Below are positions 16,531 to 24,531 of a stretch of 64,000 nucleotides of DNA, piece by piece; positions within the stretch are counted from its first letter, which is position 1; each line of letters begins with the position of its first letter. Source of the DNA: Bacteroidota bacterium (GTDB lineage: Bacteria > Bacteroidota > Bacteroidia > Chitinophagales > Chitinophagaceae); contig JAFAFR010000014.1 in the NCBI GenBank assembly GCA_023423405.1, forward strand, positions 248,001-312,000, given 5' to 3'. The translations under genes were made by a program, and so were the position numbers. A model generated the notes under the pieces. That model worked only from the letters and a program-made list of their open reading frames with translations, had not been told where the DNA came from and did not search any database.

Positions 16531-16824
16531 ATGGTTGTCATCAGTTATGGTGTGTTGAGGGCCTTTGGTGATAAACACAGGGACAGTGAAGACGCGTTGA
16601 ATAATTGGTACCGGATTTCTCAAAAAGCGGACTGGTGCAATTTTCACGAGCTCAAAGATTTCTTTGCCAGTGCAGATGCCATAGGCAATGATTTGTATGT
16701 TTTCAATATTAAAGGCAACAGGTACCGCCTGATCGTGCGAATCATTTTCAGAGTGCGTACCATGTATATCAAATTTGTGGGCACCCACACTGAATACGAT
16801 CATCTTGACATTTCAAAGTTATGA
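16531..16824 (+). CDS. higB: HigB-family mRNA interferase toxin
   Basis: A 97-residue RelE-fold toxin of the HigB type. The pattern includes ALNNWYRISQKADWCNFHELKDFF, then NDLYVFNIKGNRYRLIVRIIF and the C-terminal FVGTHTEYDHLD. The conserved strand with KGNRYRL and the H..YD near the end are typical of the HigB_toxin family (PF09907), which cleaves mRNA on the ribosome. It overlaps the antitoxin gene by 4 bases (ATGA), the usual toxin-first higBA order. Confidence 0.9.
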   Translation: MVVISYGVLRAFGDKHRDSEDALNNWYRISQKADWCNFHELKDFFASADAIGNDLYVFNIKGNRYRLIVRIIFRVRTMYIKFVGTHTEYDHLDISKL

Positions 16825-17204
16825 CCATGAAAAGCAGCAAAACAGCAATTTTCAGTAAGGAAGCCTATCAGTCAGCTATGAAACGCCTTGATCTTCTTAT
16901 GAAGAAGGGCGAGAGCCGCCTCAGCACTGCAGAGGCTAAAGAATTGCGCCAGCTTGCCCTGGCCGCAGAAGGCTATGAAAAAAGCGTGTATGTCATCCCA
17001 GCTCCTAAAACGCTCGAGGGCCTGGTTGAGTTGAAAATGTTCGAACGCCAGTTGAAGCAGAAAGAGCTGGCGAAACTGCTCAATATCGGCGAGCCAAAAT
17101 TGTCGCAGATCATGAGTAAAAAAAGAAAACCTGACCTGGCTTTTCTGAAAGCCGTACACAAACACCTCGGCATCGACGGCAACCTGTTGCTGGAATATGC
17201 ATGA
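16821..17204 (+). CDS. higA: HigA-family XRE antitoxin
   Basis: A 127-residue antitoxin. The N-terminal half, including a Lys/Glu-rich helix region, should bind the toxin. The C-terminal half is an XRE helix-turn-helix with LKQKELAKLLNIGEPKLSQIMSKKRKPDLAFLKAVHKHLGI. It is translationally coupled to higB through ATGA. By analogy with other HigA proteins it neutralises HigB and represses the operon. It ends 4 bases from the convergent DUF4919 gene. Confidence 0.9.
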   Translation: MTMKSSKTAIFSKEAYQSAMKRLDLLMKKGESRLSTAEAKELRQLALAAEGYEKSVYVIPAPKTLEGLVELKMFERQLKQKELAKLLNIGEPKLSQIMSKKRKPDLAFLKAVHKHLGIDGNLLLEYA

Positions 17205-17208
17205 TCCT

Positions 17209-17928
17209 TTACCCTTTTCTCTTATCCTTTTTGCGTTTTTCTTTTTTGGGTTTGGTCGATTCAGGGAACAGGGTTTTCATCTGGTTAAAACTATCCGAGG
17301 TATCAAAGTAAAGCGATGTTTTTGTGAACCGGTTGTTGGGTGTCACCGTCATACGATCGCATGGATATACGAGTGCCTGCCCGCCAACCTTTTCTATCGC
17401 AAAATGCCGGTAGATGATCTCGTATTCATCGGCAACAAAAATTGTTTTGAAAGCTGTTTCGCAGGTGAGGCCATCGCCTGAAGAAAGAATGGCGCCCACC
17501 AGTTTGTTGTAACGCAATATGTATTCGGGATAGGGCATGCTTAAACTGTCCATCAAATAGAGCGCCACCGCTTTCTGGTAATTGGCGCGCAGGCTGATGG
17601 GCACTTTCGCCAATACGGAATCGATGGTGAGCGAAGCTTCCATGTATTTTTTGGCACCGATGGATTCCTGTATTTCTTTTGTCCGGATATCACCGTAAGC
17701 GGAATAACCCGGCTGGAACACAAAGCCATAGTACAGCAGGCGATAATCGTTCAGTGTGAGCGTGGTATCAAAGTCGTTGAAGCGGCTTAGCAGGCGCGGA
17801 TAGTAACCGGCTGAACTACTATCGGTAACGGACAGCCGAATAGCCTCACGGTCCACCTTTTGAAAATTGTGTTGACCCGATGCCTGCAGCAGGGCAGAAA
17901 AAACAAGGAGAAAAAGTACTCTTTTCAT
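17209..17928 (-). CDS. DUF4919-family exported protein
   Basis: A 239-residue protein with a signal peptide (MKRVLFLLVFSALLQASGQ) and the features of the Bacteroidota DUF4919 family: YYPRLLSRFNDFDTTLTLNDYRLLYYGFVFQPGYSAYG near the N-terminus and DGLTCETAFKTIFVADEYEII in the middle. It ends in a strongly basic tail (PKKEKRKKDKRKG). The function is unknown. It stands alone, with a 219-base gap containing several short hairpins on its 5' side. Confidence 0.8.
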   Translation of the reverse strand: MKRVLFLLVFSALLQASGQHNFQKVDREAIRLSVTDSSSAGYYPRLLSRFNDFDTTLTLNDYRLLYYGFVFQPGYSAYGDIRTKEIQESIGAKKYMEASLTIDSVLAKVPISLRANYQKAVALYLMDSLSMPYPEYILRYNKLVGAILSSGDGLTCETAFKTIFVADEYEIIYRHFAIEKVGGQALVYPCDRMTVTPNNRFTKTSLYFDTSDSFNQMKTLFPESTKPKKEKRKKDKRKG

Positions 17929-18005
17929 GTTATCCCGATAAGAAATTAATTCGTTCTAATAATACGAATTTCGGTTGAGCCAAACCAGGCTGCGACGCCG
18001 GAAAG

Positions 18006-18087
18006 GGAAAATCGGGTGGATTTTCCGGTGCATTTCTGAAAGCAGCTGCTATGACTTTCCCTTTCATCGATTGCATTTTTCAATGCA
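18006..18087. other. Short hairpins between DUF4919 and DUF885 genes
   Basis: Two perfect inverted repeats can be read: GGAAAATC and GATTTTCC with a 5-base loop (18006-18026), and TGCATT and AATGCA with a 4-base loop (18072-18087). They lie 3' of the minus-strand DUF885 gene. Neither has a proper U-tract, so terminator function is uncertain. Confidence 0.35.
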
Positions 18088-18147
18088 CACAGACCGAAAA
18101 CCCTGCATTTCATCGTGGTAACGGATCAGGAAGTATTGGTCCGGACT

Positions 18148-19461
18148 TTAAGGTTTCAGCGCTGCCGGTTCCACCTGGTGGCTGAGCAGCCAGCCGAATT
18201 TTTCCCATCGTTCCGGAAGGCCGGCATTGCCCGATTCAATGTATTCTTTCACCAGGTCCTTGCCGTAATTGTAATTGATCACATAAGTGCGGTTGCGCCG
18301 GATAAAGCTTACCGATTTGGCAGCCGTTTCTGCATTCATCAGGCAATAGTCCATCAGCCATTGCCGGGCGGCGGCTTCGGTCATGGTGCCGTTCACCAGG
18401 CCACGCGCGGCTTCGTTACGGGCATAGTTGAGTTCCTCGCGAATGGCCAACGCGTTGAAATAGGCGCTGATGCCGGTAGTGTCGAGCCCGGCTGCGGGCA
18501 GTAATACATCGCGTGCGAAGGCCGTTTTTTCTTCACCGGGAAATACGAGTGAAATGCCGTAGTTGGCGCTGCCCTCGGCGATGAGCGATTGCGGACTGAA
18601 CAGCGGGTACAGGGATATTTCGAGCCAGCCGCGGTCGCGGTAAAGATTTTTTTCCAGCAGCATGTTGTACACATGGTGACCGGGATAACTTTCATGACTT
18701 CCCACATCAATGGCGCGGTCAATGAAAATATTGAGATCGGTATTGATCTGTATAAGGCTGTGGTAATTGCCCTTGTACCAGTTGTAACCGTTCCAGGGTT
18801 TGTTGTTTACGTATTCGAGTTCGAAACTTTCGGTTGCAGGTAACTGGTAGTGCTGCAGGGTGCGGCGCCGGCATTCGGCGATGGCGGTTTTGAATACCGT
18901 ATCGAGTTTGTTCTTCGGAATGATGAAGCGGTTGGCCAGTTGCTGGAAACGCTGGTCCACTGGGCCTTTCCGGGGAAGAAGCCGATCCAGTTCTGCAATG
19001 AGCGATTGGAAATGGCCGGCGTTTTTTAGCGGCGCCACCACGCCGAAAAGTTCCTTCGATTCGGTATCGAAATCAGCGGCGTCGCCCGCGAAGATCCGGA
19101 TGCGGCGCTCGAAAGCCTGCAGTTGCGCCTGCAGCCACTGCGCGCGGGCGCCGGCTTCTTTGGCGAGACTGTCGCCCGATGCTGTTTGCTGTATACTGTC
19201 GAGCGCGCCGCGCAGGTTTTTCACGGCAGCGAGCAGGCTGTCTTTCGGAAAGGCGGCGCCGGGCGCGGGCGGGCTGGCCGGTTTCAGCGAATCGGGACCG
19301 TAATAGGCGTCTACAAAATCACCATCGTATTGGCCGATGGTAAGGCCCAGTCGCACGTAGTTTTCTGCCAGTTTTTCCATCCGCGCGGTGGCGGTGGGCC
19401 GGGGTTGTTTTATTTGTCCGCATGCTGCGAGAAAAACCAGCAGCCAGGTACCTGCTTTCAT
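18148..19461 (-). CDS. DUF885-family metallopeptidase-like lipoprotein
   Basis: A 437-residue exported protein. The leader ends LVFLAAC, a good lipobox. The catalytic-type segment reads SHESYPGHHVYNML, the DUF885 form of an HExxxGHH zinc site. It is followed downstream by AEGSANYG, where the third ligand Glu is expected. DUF885 proteins are usually 550-600 residues, so this is a shorter variant. The start codon overlaps the stop of the upstream TonB-plug gene (TGATG), so the two are coupled. The likely role is periplasmic or surface peptide hydrolysis (inference). Confidence 0.8.
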   Translation of the reverse strand: MKAGTWLLVFLAACGQIKQPRPTATARMEKLAENYVRLGLTIGQYDGDFVDAYYGPDSLKPASPPAPGAAFPKDSLLAAVKNLRGALDSIQQTASGDSLAKEAGARAQWLQAQLQAFERRIRIFAGDAADFDTESKELFGVVAPLKNAGHFQSLIAELDRLLPRKGPVDQRFQQLANRFIIPKNKLDTVFKTAIAECRRRTLQHYQLPATESFELEYVNNKPWNGYNWYKGNYHSLIQINTDLNIFIDRAIDVGSHESYPGHHVYNMLLEKNLYRDRGWLEISLYPLFSPQSLIAEGSANYGISLVFPGEEKTAFARDVLLPAAGLDTTGISAYFNALAIREELNYARNEAARGLVNGTMTEAAARQWLMDYCLMNAETAAKSVSFIRRNRTYVINYNYGKDLVKEYIESGNAGLPERWEKFGWLLSHQVEPAALKP

Positions 19462-21866
19462 CAGTAAATCTTTTCAGAGTGGGTGAGTTTTCCTTCTGCA
19501 TTCAGTCCTTCGATCACCACGCGGATCTTACGGCTCACATCGTTGTTGTAGAAGGTGAAGAAATTGCGGCGGTTGTTCTTATCGGTGTACACATTGGGAT
19601 TCCAGTACAGGGTTGTCCTGTAGTCGGGCTGGTTGGGCACATCGTCGGGTTTGGAATAGTCGGGCGCATAGAATTGTTTCTCCGGCAGGTAACCTGCGAT
19701 CTTGGCGACGTCGAGCCCCTTTACATCGTTGCGGTTGCTGGCTGCTCCCTTCTTGGTATACACGGCAATGGCGCCGCCGCTGCCTCCGCCCATGGCGCCG
19801 AAGAACGGCGGGCGAAACACCTTGATCATGGCGATATCGCTCATGGGAAGGTTTTGCACCATGCTGAGGTCGCTGGGCATTTCATTGAAGAAAAGCGCCG
19901 GCGAGCCGCCGCGCCAGCTCATGCTCATATTGGTTCCCGCGCCACTGATGAGGAGGCCCGCCACCTTGCCCTGCAGGTATTGCAGCACGGTGCCCGAGCC
20001 ATTGGCCGAAATGTCGTCTTCTAACAGGAAGGTATAACCGTCGCCGCCGCGGAAGAACCCGGAAGTATAAAACTCATCCATCTGCTGCTGCTTGGATCTG
20101 GCCTTTGCTTTAACGGTAACGCCTTCCAGGGTTTTCACTTTCAGGTTGCTGTCGAAAAGGCTGGCATTCTTCAGGCCGATGTCCTTGTTTTTAGCCAGCA
20201 CATCCGGGTCGTAGTGCGGCATGCGGAAGGCCCAGTTGGAATCGGCGGAAAAAGGCGGTGATTTCTGCAGGAAGCCGGGTTTGAAGTCGAACACCGCTTT
20301 GGAAGTGAGGGCTTTGTTCTTATCGTCGCTGAACTGGTAATAGAGTTTGGCAGTATCGTAAAACAGCATGCCGGTGAGCCCAAACTTTCCTTCCCTGCTC
20401 ACGGGTATGTTGAGGATGTCCTGCCCTTCCGACTTCATCACCAGGATGGAAGTGAGACTACGTTCAACGAGCTCCGATTTGGTGAGGCCGTTAATGCTTC
20501 CCTCCACACTGATGTAGTCGTCGGGCATATAGGTGATCGTGGGCCATTTGTTCGCCAGCACGTCTTCCCATTTGAAGCGGCGCCAGCCATTGGTCATCAT
20601 CACCAGGTCGAGGTGCTGTTGTACGGAATCGGCTTCGCTGGAAAAATAATAGGAAGGATTGTGGATATATCCTTTCAGGTCGCTGGTAAGAAAAATATGG
20701 GAATAGATATCGCCATCCTGTGGCATGGGTGGGTTCAGTCCCGCATCGGTGACGCTGATACTGAGATTGCACACAAGAGTGTCGGGCACATCTACCTGGA
20801 TCACATTTTTGGCTCTTTTTTCCAGGCCCTTCTGCGGAATATTCAGGTCAGTGATGAAATAATAGTCCTGGTGGTTCACGAAAAGAATGCGTTCCGCCAG
20901 CGGTTTGTTATCGGCCGTGAACAGGGTGAGCTGCACGATGCCGGTACCGAGGTTATCGGTGGGAATGGTGGCCCGCACGGTTTCGGCCTTGGTCAGGTTG
21001 AGCCGGGCCTGGTACACCATCTGCTGCTGTTCCTGCGCCAGGATGGTAAGGTTCTGCAGGGCGGGCGCAGCATCGGGCTTGCGCTGCACCACAAACTGGA
21101 TGCCGGTGGGAGTATGGTAGGCCTGCAGCACAATGCCGTCGGGGCGGGCCGCGGGCAGGCTGGTCTTCTGTGTTTTGCCGGCGGCATCTTTCCAAACGGC
21201 GGTATAGGTTTCACCGGCTTCGGGTTTCAGGCGAAAGAATCCCATACCGTCGTGCACGCTGGAAAAGCTGGCCACCGCTTTGCCTTTGCTGTCCTGCACA
21301 TCGCCGCTGCCCTTCACGGGCAGGCCATGGGAATCAGTGAACTTGAAGGCCACGCTCGATTCCAGCCCGGTGACCAGATCGCCGCCTTCGGGGAAAAACT
21401 CAAGGCGCGTGAGTGGAATGGTTTTTTTTGCGGCAGCCGCAGGCGTTTTATTGATGATGGGAATGGCTTTGGTGTAGAGAAAATCGGGATCGAAATTGAG
21501 CATCCATCGCGTATAGGCGCGGATGTATACCACGGTATCGGCGATGTTTGGCGGCATGTCGAAAGAAGCGGCCGAACCTGCCACTACAATGGGAGTGATC
21601 TTGCGTTCCAGCACCTTGCCCTTGCTGTCCACCAGCTCGGTATAAAGGTTCTTTGAAATATTCGACAGCATATTGGAAGCCATCAGGTAGGCTTTCAGCC
21701 AGATGGTTTCACCGGGGTTGTAAGCGTTCTTATCAAAATGCAGGTAGAGTTTTTCCTGCGGGTAATTGTTTTCCAGTTTGAACAAAGCAGAATCCAGCGA
21801 TTGTGCGCGGGACGCAGTTGTCGCCATCAAAAAGGTCAGCACCAGCAAACAGGGTATCTTTCTCAT
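19461..21866 (-). CDS. Exported MG2-like/TonB-plug-domain protein
   Basis: An 801-residue exported protein with a signal peptide ending ASRAQ. The N-terminal region (EKLYLHFDKNAYNPGETIWLKAYLMA) is the macroglobulin-like MG2 motif seen in large Bacteroidota proteins. The C-terminal third contains EGVTVKAKARSKQQQ, then VLQYLQGKVAGLLISG and SDIAMIKVFRPPFFGAMGGGSGGAIAVYTKKG, a TonB-dependent-receptor plug domain. No beta-barrel follows. Such proteins are believed to act at the outer membrane, possibly with a separate partner. It lies between an S9 peptidase and a DUF885 lipoprotein in one minus-strand operon. Confidence 0.78.
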   Translation of the reverse strand: MRKIPCLLVLTFLMATTASRAQSLDSALFKLENNYPQEKLYLHFDKNAYNPGETIWLKAYLMASNMLSNISKNLYTELVDSKGKVLERKITPIVVAGSAASFDMPPNIADTVVYIRAYTRWMLNFDPDFLYTKAIPIINKTPAAAAKKTIPLTRLEFFPEGGDLVTGLESSVAFKFTDSHGLPVKGSGDVQDSKGKAVASFSSVHDGMGFFRLKPEAGETYTAVWKDAAGKTQKTSLPAARPDGIVLQAYHTPTGIQFVVQRKPDAAPALQNLTILAQEQQQMVYQARLNLTKAETVRATIPTDNLGTGIVQLTLFTADNKPLAERILFVNHQDYYFITDLNIPQKGLEKRAKNVIQVDVPDTLVCNLSISVTDAGLNPPMPQDGDIYSHIFLTSDLKGYIHNPSYYFSSEADSVQQHLDLVMMTNGWRRFKWEDVLANKWPTITYMPDDYISVEGSINGLTKSELVERSLTSILVMKSEGQDILNIPVSREGKFGLTGMLFYDTAKLYYQFSDDKNKALTSKAVFDFKPGFLQKSPPFSADSNWAFRMPHYDPDVLAKNKDIGLKNASLFDSNLKVKTLEGVTVKAKARSKQQQMDEFYTSGFFRGGDGYTFLLEDDISANGSGTVLQYLQGKVAGLLISGAGTNMSMSWRGGSPALFFNEMPSDLSMVQNLPMSDIAMIKVFRPPFFGAMGGGSGGAIAVYTKKGAASNRNDVKGLDVAKIAGYLPEKQFYAPDYSKPDDVPNQPDYRTTLYWNPNVYTDKNNRRNFFTFYNNDVSRKIRVVIEGLNAEGKLTHSEKIY

Positions 21867-21905
21867 AGTCCATCCGGGATTAGGGAGCAATTTCCTTCAT
21901 TTTTT

Positions 21906-24056
21906 CTATTCAACACGGTACCGTTCAAAGAATTCCCAGGTACGCAGGAGCTGGTCCATGCGCTGGCGGTTGTTGCCGCTGCGGGTGATCTCGTGGGTGG
22001 CGCCGGGGTGCCGAACGTACTCAACGGGCCGGCCCAGTACTTTCAGGCTTTTGTAGAGTTGCTCGCCCTGGATCACGCCGGTGCGGAGGTCGTTTTCGCC
22101 GTGGAAAATGATATAGGGCGTGCGGATGTTTTGCACATAAGTGATGGGTGACTCCTTGTTGAGAAGGCTGTCTACAGCGGGTTCCCAGGGATAGCCGCCA
22201 AAATAATAGGGCACCAGGCGCCAGGCATTTCCTTCACCGAAAAAAGTGCGCAGGTCGTACACCCCGCGCTGGCTGCAGGCGGCCCGGAAGCGCTGGTCGT
22301 GGCCCAGGATATAGGCGCCGAGGTAGCCTGCATAGGAACCGCCGGTGAGGAAGAGGCGGCTGGTATCGGCCCAGCCTTCGGCCACGGCGAGGTCCAGCGC
22401 TTTGAGCACATCGTCCATGGGCCCGCGGCCCCAGTCGCCCTGGTTGGCTTTGAGGAAATCGATGCCATAGCCGCCGGAGCCGCGCGGGTTGCTGTATACC
22501 ACGCCATAGCCCTTACTGCACCAGTACTGGAATTCATGCCACATGCTGCTTTCGCCCGGGCCCCACATGGCTGAGGGCCCGCCATGGATCTGCAGCAGCA
22601 GCGGGTATTTTTTACCGACCCGCCAGCCAATGGGTTTCATGATCCAGTATTCAATGGTCAGTCCCTTTTCATTGGTGAAGCGGTGCTTTTCGGGTAGGGA
22701 TAACTGTTTGGCGGCCAGCCAGTCGCTGTTGAAATGGCTGAGTTGTTTTTCCTTATTGCCGCTGGCATCGGCCACATACAATGCGGCGGGGTCGGCGATG
22801 GCTGTTTTCGTGTACACGAGCGTGTTAGCTGTGATGTCGAGGGCGTTGATGCCTTCGTCGGGGTTGCCCCAGGTCTGCATTTTCCGCGATGCGGGTTCGT
22901 AGCGAAACACCTGGCTGCCGCCATTGCTTTGAAAACAGCCGTAGAGCTGCTCATCACCTTTCCAGTGCAGTCCCGATTTGCTGCGGTCGAGCGGAATGTC
23001 GGTAAGGCTGCCGGCGGTTGGTTTTCCCGCCACGACGGCCAGGGTGGGGATATTGAGGAAACCAGCCGGTCCGTGCTGGATGGCTACCCATTTGCCAGTT
23101 TTGGAAATAGCGGCCACCTGGTAGCTGTAGTCTTTTTTCACCAGCCAGGGCCGCGGCAGCGCATTGCTGTCGGTCCGCACCAGGTAGATGCCCGGGGCGA
23201 GGTTGCGGTCGGGGTGCTGCAGGAGGTCGGCTTCGCCGGAAACGAGGAGTGCCTGGTTGCTGAGGAACTGCGGATTGCCGTAGCTGTTGAAGCCCCGGGT
23301 GATGGCCCGGGAAGGGCTGCCGGGCGTAGCGGCGATCGTATAAATATGAGTGATGCTGAGGTCGCCGTTGGTGGTGGATTCTTCCTGGAAACTGAGGCGG
23401 TTGATGAGTTTGGCTTTTTTGTCTTTTTCGTTCAACTGCAGCCAGGCGCGGGCCTCTTCAATGCTGCCGTCGGGATCGGGAGCAGCCTTGCTGTTTTGCA
23501 GGAAACCGTTGTTTTGCCCGGGCCTTTCAGCCGGCCAGGTGGGGAGCCCAAGAGACGGGTTCACCGTACTGTCGTTGGCAAAATCGCGCCAGGGAATGGA
23601 AACCAGGAAGGCGATGGTGTTGCCGTCGGGACTCCATACGGGAGAAGAGGCGCCGTATTTTTCGTGGGTGAGCTGGCCGGCTTCGCCGCCGTCAAGGGGC
23701 AGGAGGAAGATCTGCGGCTTGCCGTCCACGGCACGTACAAAAACAATACGGCTGCCATCGGGGCTCAGCGCCGGTTGTGACACCGATTCCTTTCCGGATG
23801 TGAGCGGGCGCGGTGGCAAGGCGCCGTCTGTTGCCGCCATCCAGAGCTGGCTCGAATAGTTGTATTCCCATTTCTTATCGGCATCGGCGGTTATGCTGTT
23901 GAGCAGGAAATAAACCCTGCGGCCATCGGGAGAAAGCTGCGGGGCGCCCGGCGTTTTGATCTTCAGCATATCGGAAAGCTGGATGCCGGCGGGGGCCTGG
24001 GCACGGAGAACGCTGCTGAAAAGCAGGCCGGCCAGGAAGAGATACAATAAGCGCAT
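21906..24056 (-). CDS. S9-family peptidase (prolyl oligopeptidase/acylaminoacyl-peptidase type)
   Basis: A 716-residue secreted serine peptidase. A signal peptide (LLFSSVLRAQAPAG) is followed by a WD40-like propeller with PD40 repeats such as APQLSPDGRRVYFLL, PALSPDGSRIVFVRA and SPVWSPDGNTIAFL. The C-terminal alpha/beta-hydrolase domain has the nucleophile in GGSYAGYLGAY (Ser574), the acid in ENDLRTG and the His in GATHEITRS. It is the first gene of the operon with the TonB-plug and DUF885 genes and is divergent from the AhpD-like gene. Confidence 0.92.
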   Translation of the reverse strand: MRLLYLFLAGLLFSSVLRAQAPAGIQLSDMLKIKTPGAPQLSPDGRRVYFLLNSITADADKKWEYNYSSQLWMAATDGALPPRPLTSGKESVSQPALSPDGSRIVFVRAVDGKPQIFLLPLDGGEAGQLTHEKYGASSPVWSPDGNTIAFLVSIPWRDFANDSTVNPSLGLPTWPAERPGQNNGFLQNSKAAPDPDGSIEEARAWLQLNEKDKKAKLINRLSFQEESTTNGDLSITHIYTIAATPGSPSRAITRGFNSYGNPQFLSNQALLVSGEADLLQHPDRNLAPGIYLVRTDSNALPRPWLVKKDYSYQVAAISKTGKWVAIQHGPAGFLNIPTLAVVAGKPTAGSLTDIPLDRSKSGLHWKGDEQLYGCFQSNGGSQVFRYEPASRKMQTWGNPDEGINALDITANTLVYTKTAIADPAALYVADASGNKEKQLSHFNSDWLAAKQLSLPEKHRFTNEKGLTIEYWIMKPIGWRVGKKYPLLLQIHGGPSAMWGPGESSMWHEFQYWCSKGYGVVYSNPRGSGGYGIDFLKANQGDWGRGPMDDVLKALDLAVAEGWADTSRLFLTGGSYAGYLGAYILGHDQRFRAACSQRGVYDLRTFFGEGNAWRLVPYYFGGYPWEPAVDSLLNKESPITYVQNIRTPYIIFHGENDLRTGVIQGEQLYKSLKVLGRPVEYVRHPGATHEITRSGNNRQRMDQLLRTWEFFERYRVE

Positions 24057-24105
24057 GGAAAATGCTTTGCGGAAATATCCTTCTTTTTTCCTGGAATGGG
24101 CGGGT

Positions 24106-24113
24106 TAATTTTG
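24106..24113 (+). promoter_or_regulatory. Putative -7 element before the AhpD-like gene
   Basis: TAATTTTG fits TAnnTTTG and lies 20 bases before the ATG at 24133. A -33 box is not evident. Confidence 0.35.
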
Positions 24114-24132
24114 CGGTTTAAATGTTACAGTT

Positions 24133-24498
24133 ATGAGCGACCTGATACAGGAATTCAACGACTACCGGGCCCGTATGAACGAAGTTATTCTCTCCAAGAA
24201 CAACCTGGTGATGAAGCGGCTCTGGAACCTCGATACCAATACCTATGAAGCAGGTGCGCTCAATACCCGCACCAAGGAAATGCTGGGACTGGTGGCCAGC
24301 ATGGTGCTGCGCTGCGACGACTGCATCAAATACCACCTGGGTAAATGTTACGAGCAGGGCATTCGCACAGAAGAGCTCTACGAAGTGTTTGCCGTGGCCA
24401 ATATTGTGGGCGGCACCATTGTGATACCCCATACCCGCCGCGCCGCGGAATATTGGGAAGCGCTGGTGGCGACAGGAACAGCAGTGTCAAAGTCTTAA
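24133..24498 (+). CDS. Carboxymuconolactone decarboxylase/AhpD-like protein
   Basis: A 121-residue all-helical protein of the AhpD-like fold. The redox motif CDDC with a nearby His (RCDDCIKYHLGKCYEQG, about residues 57-73) is the signature of the peroxidase-reductase branch. TRTKEMLGLVASMVL precedes it. Family members act as small thiol peroxidases or disulfide partners; the natural partner here is not visible. It is monocistronic and convergent with the large GH-like gene. Confidence 0.85.
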   Translation: MSDLIQEFNDYRARMNEVILSKNNLVMKRLWNLDTNTYEAGALNTRTKEMLGLVASMVLRCDDCIKYHLGKCYEQGIRTEELYEVFAVANIVGGTIVIPHTRRAAEYWEALVATGTAVSKS

Positions 24499-24531
24499 GG
24501 GCGCCAACGCGGTAAGGACGGTGGCCTTAAG
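24494..24531. terminator. Possible shared hairpin at convergent stops
   Basis: CTTAAGGGCGCC and GGTGGCCTTAAG form an imperfect stem around a 14-base loop and cover the stop codons of both converging genes. There is no T-run. Confidence 0.35.
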
